Below are positions 49,319 through 49,993 of a DNA stretch of 49,993 nt, one piece after another (the stretch's first letter is position 1; each line of letters starts with the position of its first letter). Below the pieces are notes generated by a model that saw nothing but the letters and a program-made list of their open reading frames with translations, searched no databases and was not told where the DNA came from. The translations under genes were made by a program, and so were the position numbers. Origin of the DNA: Alphaproteobacteria bacterium UBA2903 (GTDB lineage: Bacteria > Pseudomonadota > Alphaproteobacteria > CAAGCB01 > CAG-977); NCBI GenBank assembly GCA_002349565.1, contig DEDN01000034.1:1-49993 (forward strand). Reading direction: 5' to 3'.

Positions 49319-49329
49319 TATAATCATTC

Positions 49330-49993
49330 TCACTCGCCCTCGCGCAGTTTAGCGGAGCTTTTCAAGCTCAGCAGCAGCAGTTTTTCAAACAAATAAACTT
49401 TTGTCCGATAGCCTCGCGTTTCGATTTTCAGCACGGGAACAAAGCCGAACAGTCTTACCCGAATCGAACGGGTCGCGCGCAGCATGAATTCGTTATACAA
49501 AACAGGCATTTCCGCCTGCATCAGCGCGCGGATCGCATACGTCGCCCGTTCCATTTTTCCCGCCTGCAAAATAGTGGTGTTGCTGTTGTGCCAGCGATAA
49601 CGGAACAAGATTTCGGGTATGTTGTAAAACTTCGTTTTCGACATCAATCGGGCGAACAGCATATAATCTTCCGACGGCGAATATGCCGCTTCATAGCGGA
49701 TGTTGTTCTCTGTCAGCACGGCTTTGCGAATCATGCACGCCGAATGCACGATTGGGCATCCTCTCATCATGGCAAGTTTGATGTCTTTGTCGTTCGAGGG
49801 GTATTTGGTCACTCCGCCGTGCGGAAATCCTTGTGTTTTGCATGACACAAGCCCCACATCGGGATGCGCGTCCAGATAAGCGGCTTCCTTTTCGAACCGT
49901 TCGGGCAAAGACACGTCGTCATGGTCCATGATTGCCAAGTATTCGCCGTTCGCCAAATCAATCAGTTTGTTGCGCGTCCCCGATATGCCCAGA
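49330..49993 (-). CDS. Family 2 glycosyltransferase, partial (continues beyond the window)
   Basis: The frame is open to the window edge and encodes about 220 residues of the C-terminal part of a GT2. At the edge it reads LGISGTRN, then YLAIMDHDDVSLPERFEKEA, matching the GT2 at 13386 (same NLGISGTRN and VMDHDD pattern), so the first ~70 residues are missing here. A later SPSEDYMLFARLM holds the ED motif, followed by FRYRWHNSNTTI. The last part (RVRLFGFVPVLKIETRG, then KVYLF) carries the hydrophobic-basic motif seen at the N-termini of locus-1 enzymes. It lies upstream of element B and the rfb genes. Confidence 0.85.
   Translation of the reverse strand, partial: LGISGTRNKLIDLANGEYLAIMDHDDVSLPERFEKEAAYLDAHPDVGLVSCKTQGFPHGGVTKYPSNDKDIKLAMMRGCPIVHSACMIRKAVLTENNIRYEAAYSPSEDYMLFARLMSKTKFYNIPEILFRYRWHNSNTTILQAGKMERATYAIRALMQAEMPVLYNEFMLRATRSIRVRLFGFVPVLKIETRGYRTKVYLFEKLLLLSLKSSAKLREGE

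Noticed and set aside
49319..49324. TATAAT after G11 as a functional promoter of the rfb operon
   Set aside because: It points in the opposite direction to the operon and lacks a -35 at the right distance.
1..49993. tRNA or rRNA genes and CRISPR arrays
   Set aside because: None recognised on reading; no cloverleaf-type sequence beside the integrase and no regularly spaced short repeats. A covariance-model search would settle tRNA absence.

Overview
The window is chromosomal DNA from a Gram-negative bacterium, most likely an alphaproteobacterium. The bamD-recN-ligA run has the gene order typical of that class, and there are two YdcH/DUF465 small proteins and a KpsC-type capsule protein. Housekeeping genes are moderately GC-rich with strong third-position bias, which creates many long false antisense frames. 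The surface-glycan genes are clearly AT-richer. Phosphofructokinase and several poly-G tracts suggest a fermentative, host-associated lineage, but that is inference.

Layout. 1-2280: remnant of an integrated island (integrase end, AlbA_2 protein, restriction-methylase fragment) fused to the 3' end of a broken marC. 2495-3064: small membrane-anchored methyltransferase. 3097-14205: surface-glycan locus 1. A phage-type tail fibre and its chaperone on + converge on a - strand run of glycan genes (acyltransferase, KpsC-like, three glycosyltransferases, HAD phosphatase, nucleotidyltransferase-kinase fusion, resolvase-like protein, broken RgpF, GT2). A promoter with a G9 tract as part of its 17-bp spacer drives the upstream part of that run. 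14218-32421: mostly housekeeping genes (orphan adenine methylase, YdcH, pfkA, YdcH, sulfatase-like protein with a coiled-coil tail, TPR-methyltransferase, pseudo-aldehyde dehydrogenase, bamD, recN, ligA, MATE pump, nucleoside phosphorylase). 32466-49993: glycan locus 2, with the same plan. A second tail fibre and chaperone converge on a - strand glycan operon that makes a CDP-3,6-dideoxyhexose, probably with a pyruvate-derived branch.

How the parts may work together. Each glycan locus carries one near-identical-headed tail fibre with chaperone, at least one homopolymer-switched gene or promoter, and one copy of an 87-88 bp structured element placed 19-22 bp before the start codon of a sugar nucleotidyltransferase gene. 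The element has an 8-bp closing stem, a conserved core and one variable stretch. In both loci that variable stretch matches, over 18-20 nt, the leader of the tail fibre gene of the SAME locus, at the same distance from the fibre start and just upstream of an intrinsic terminator. The glycan operon leader RNA is therefore antisense to its own fibre leader RNA. I propose a two-copy, locus-specific RNA link between a surface glycan and a matching receptor-binding fibre. The sequence matches and positions are directly visible. The function is inference.

No tRNA, rRNA or CRISPR array was recognised. No gene-free stretch exceeds about 300 bases.
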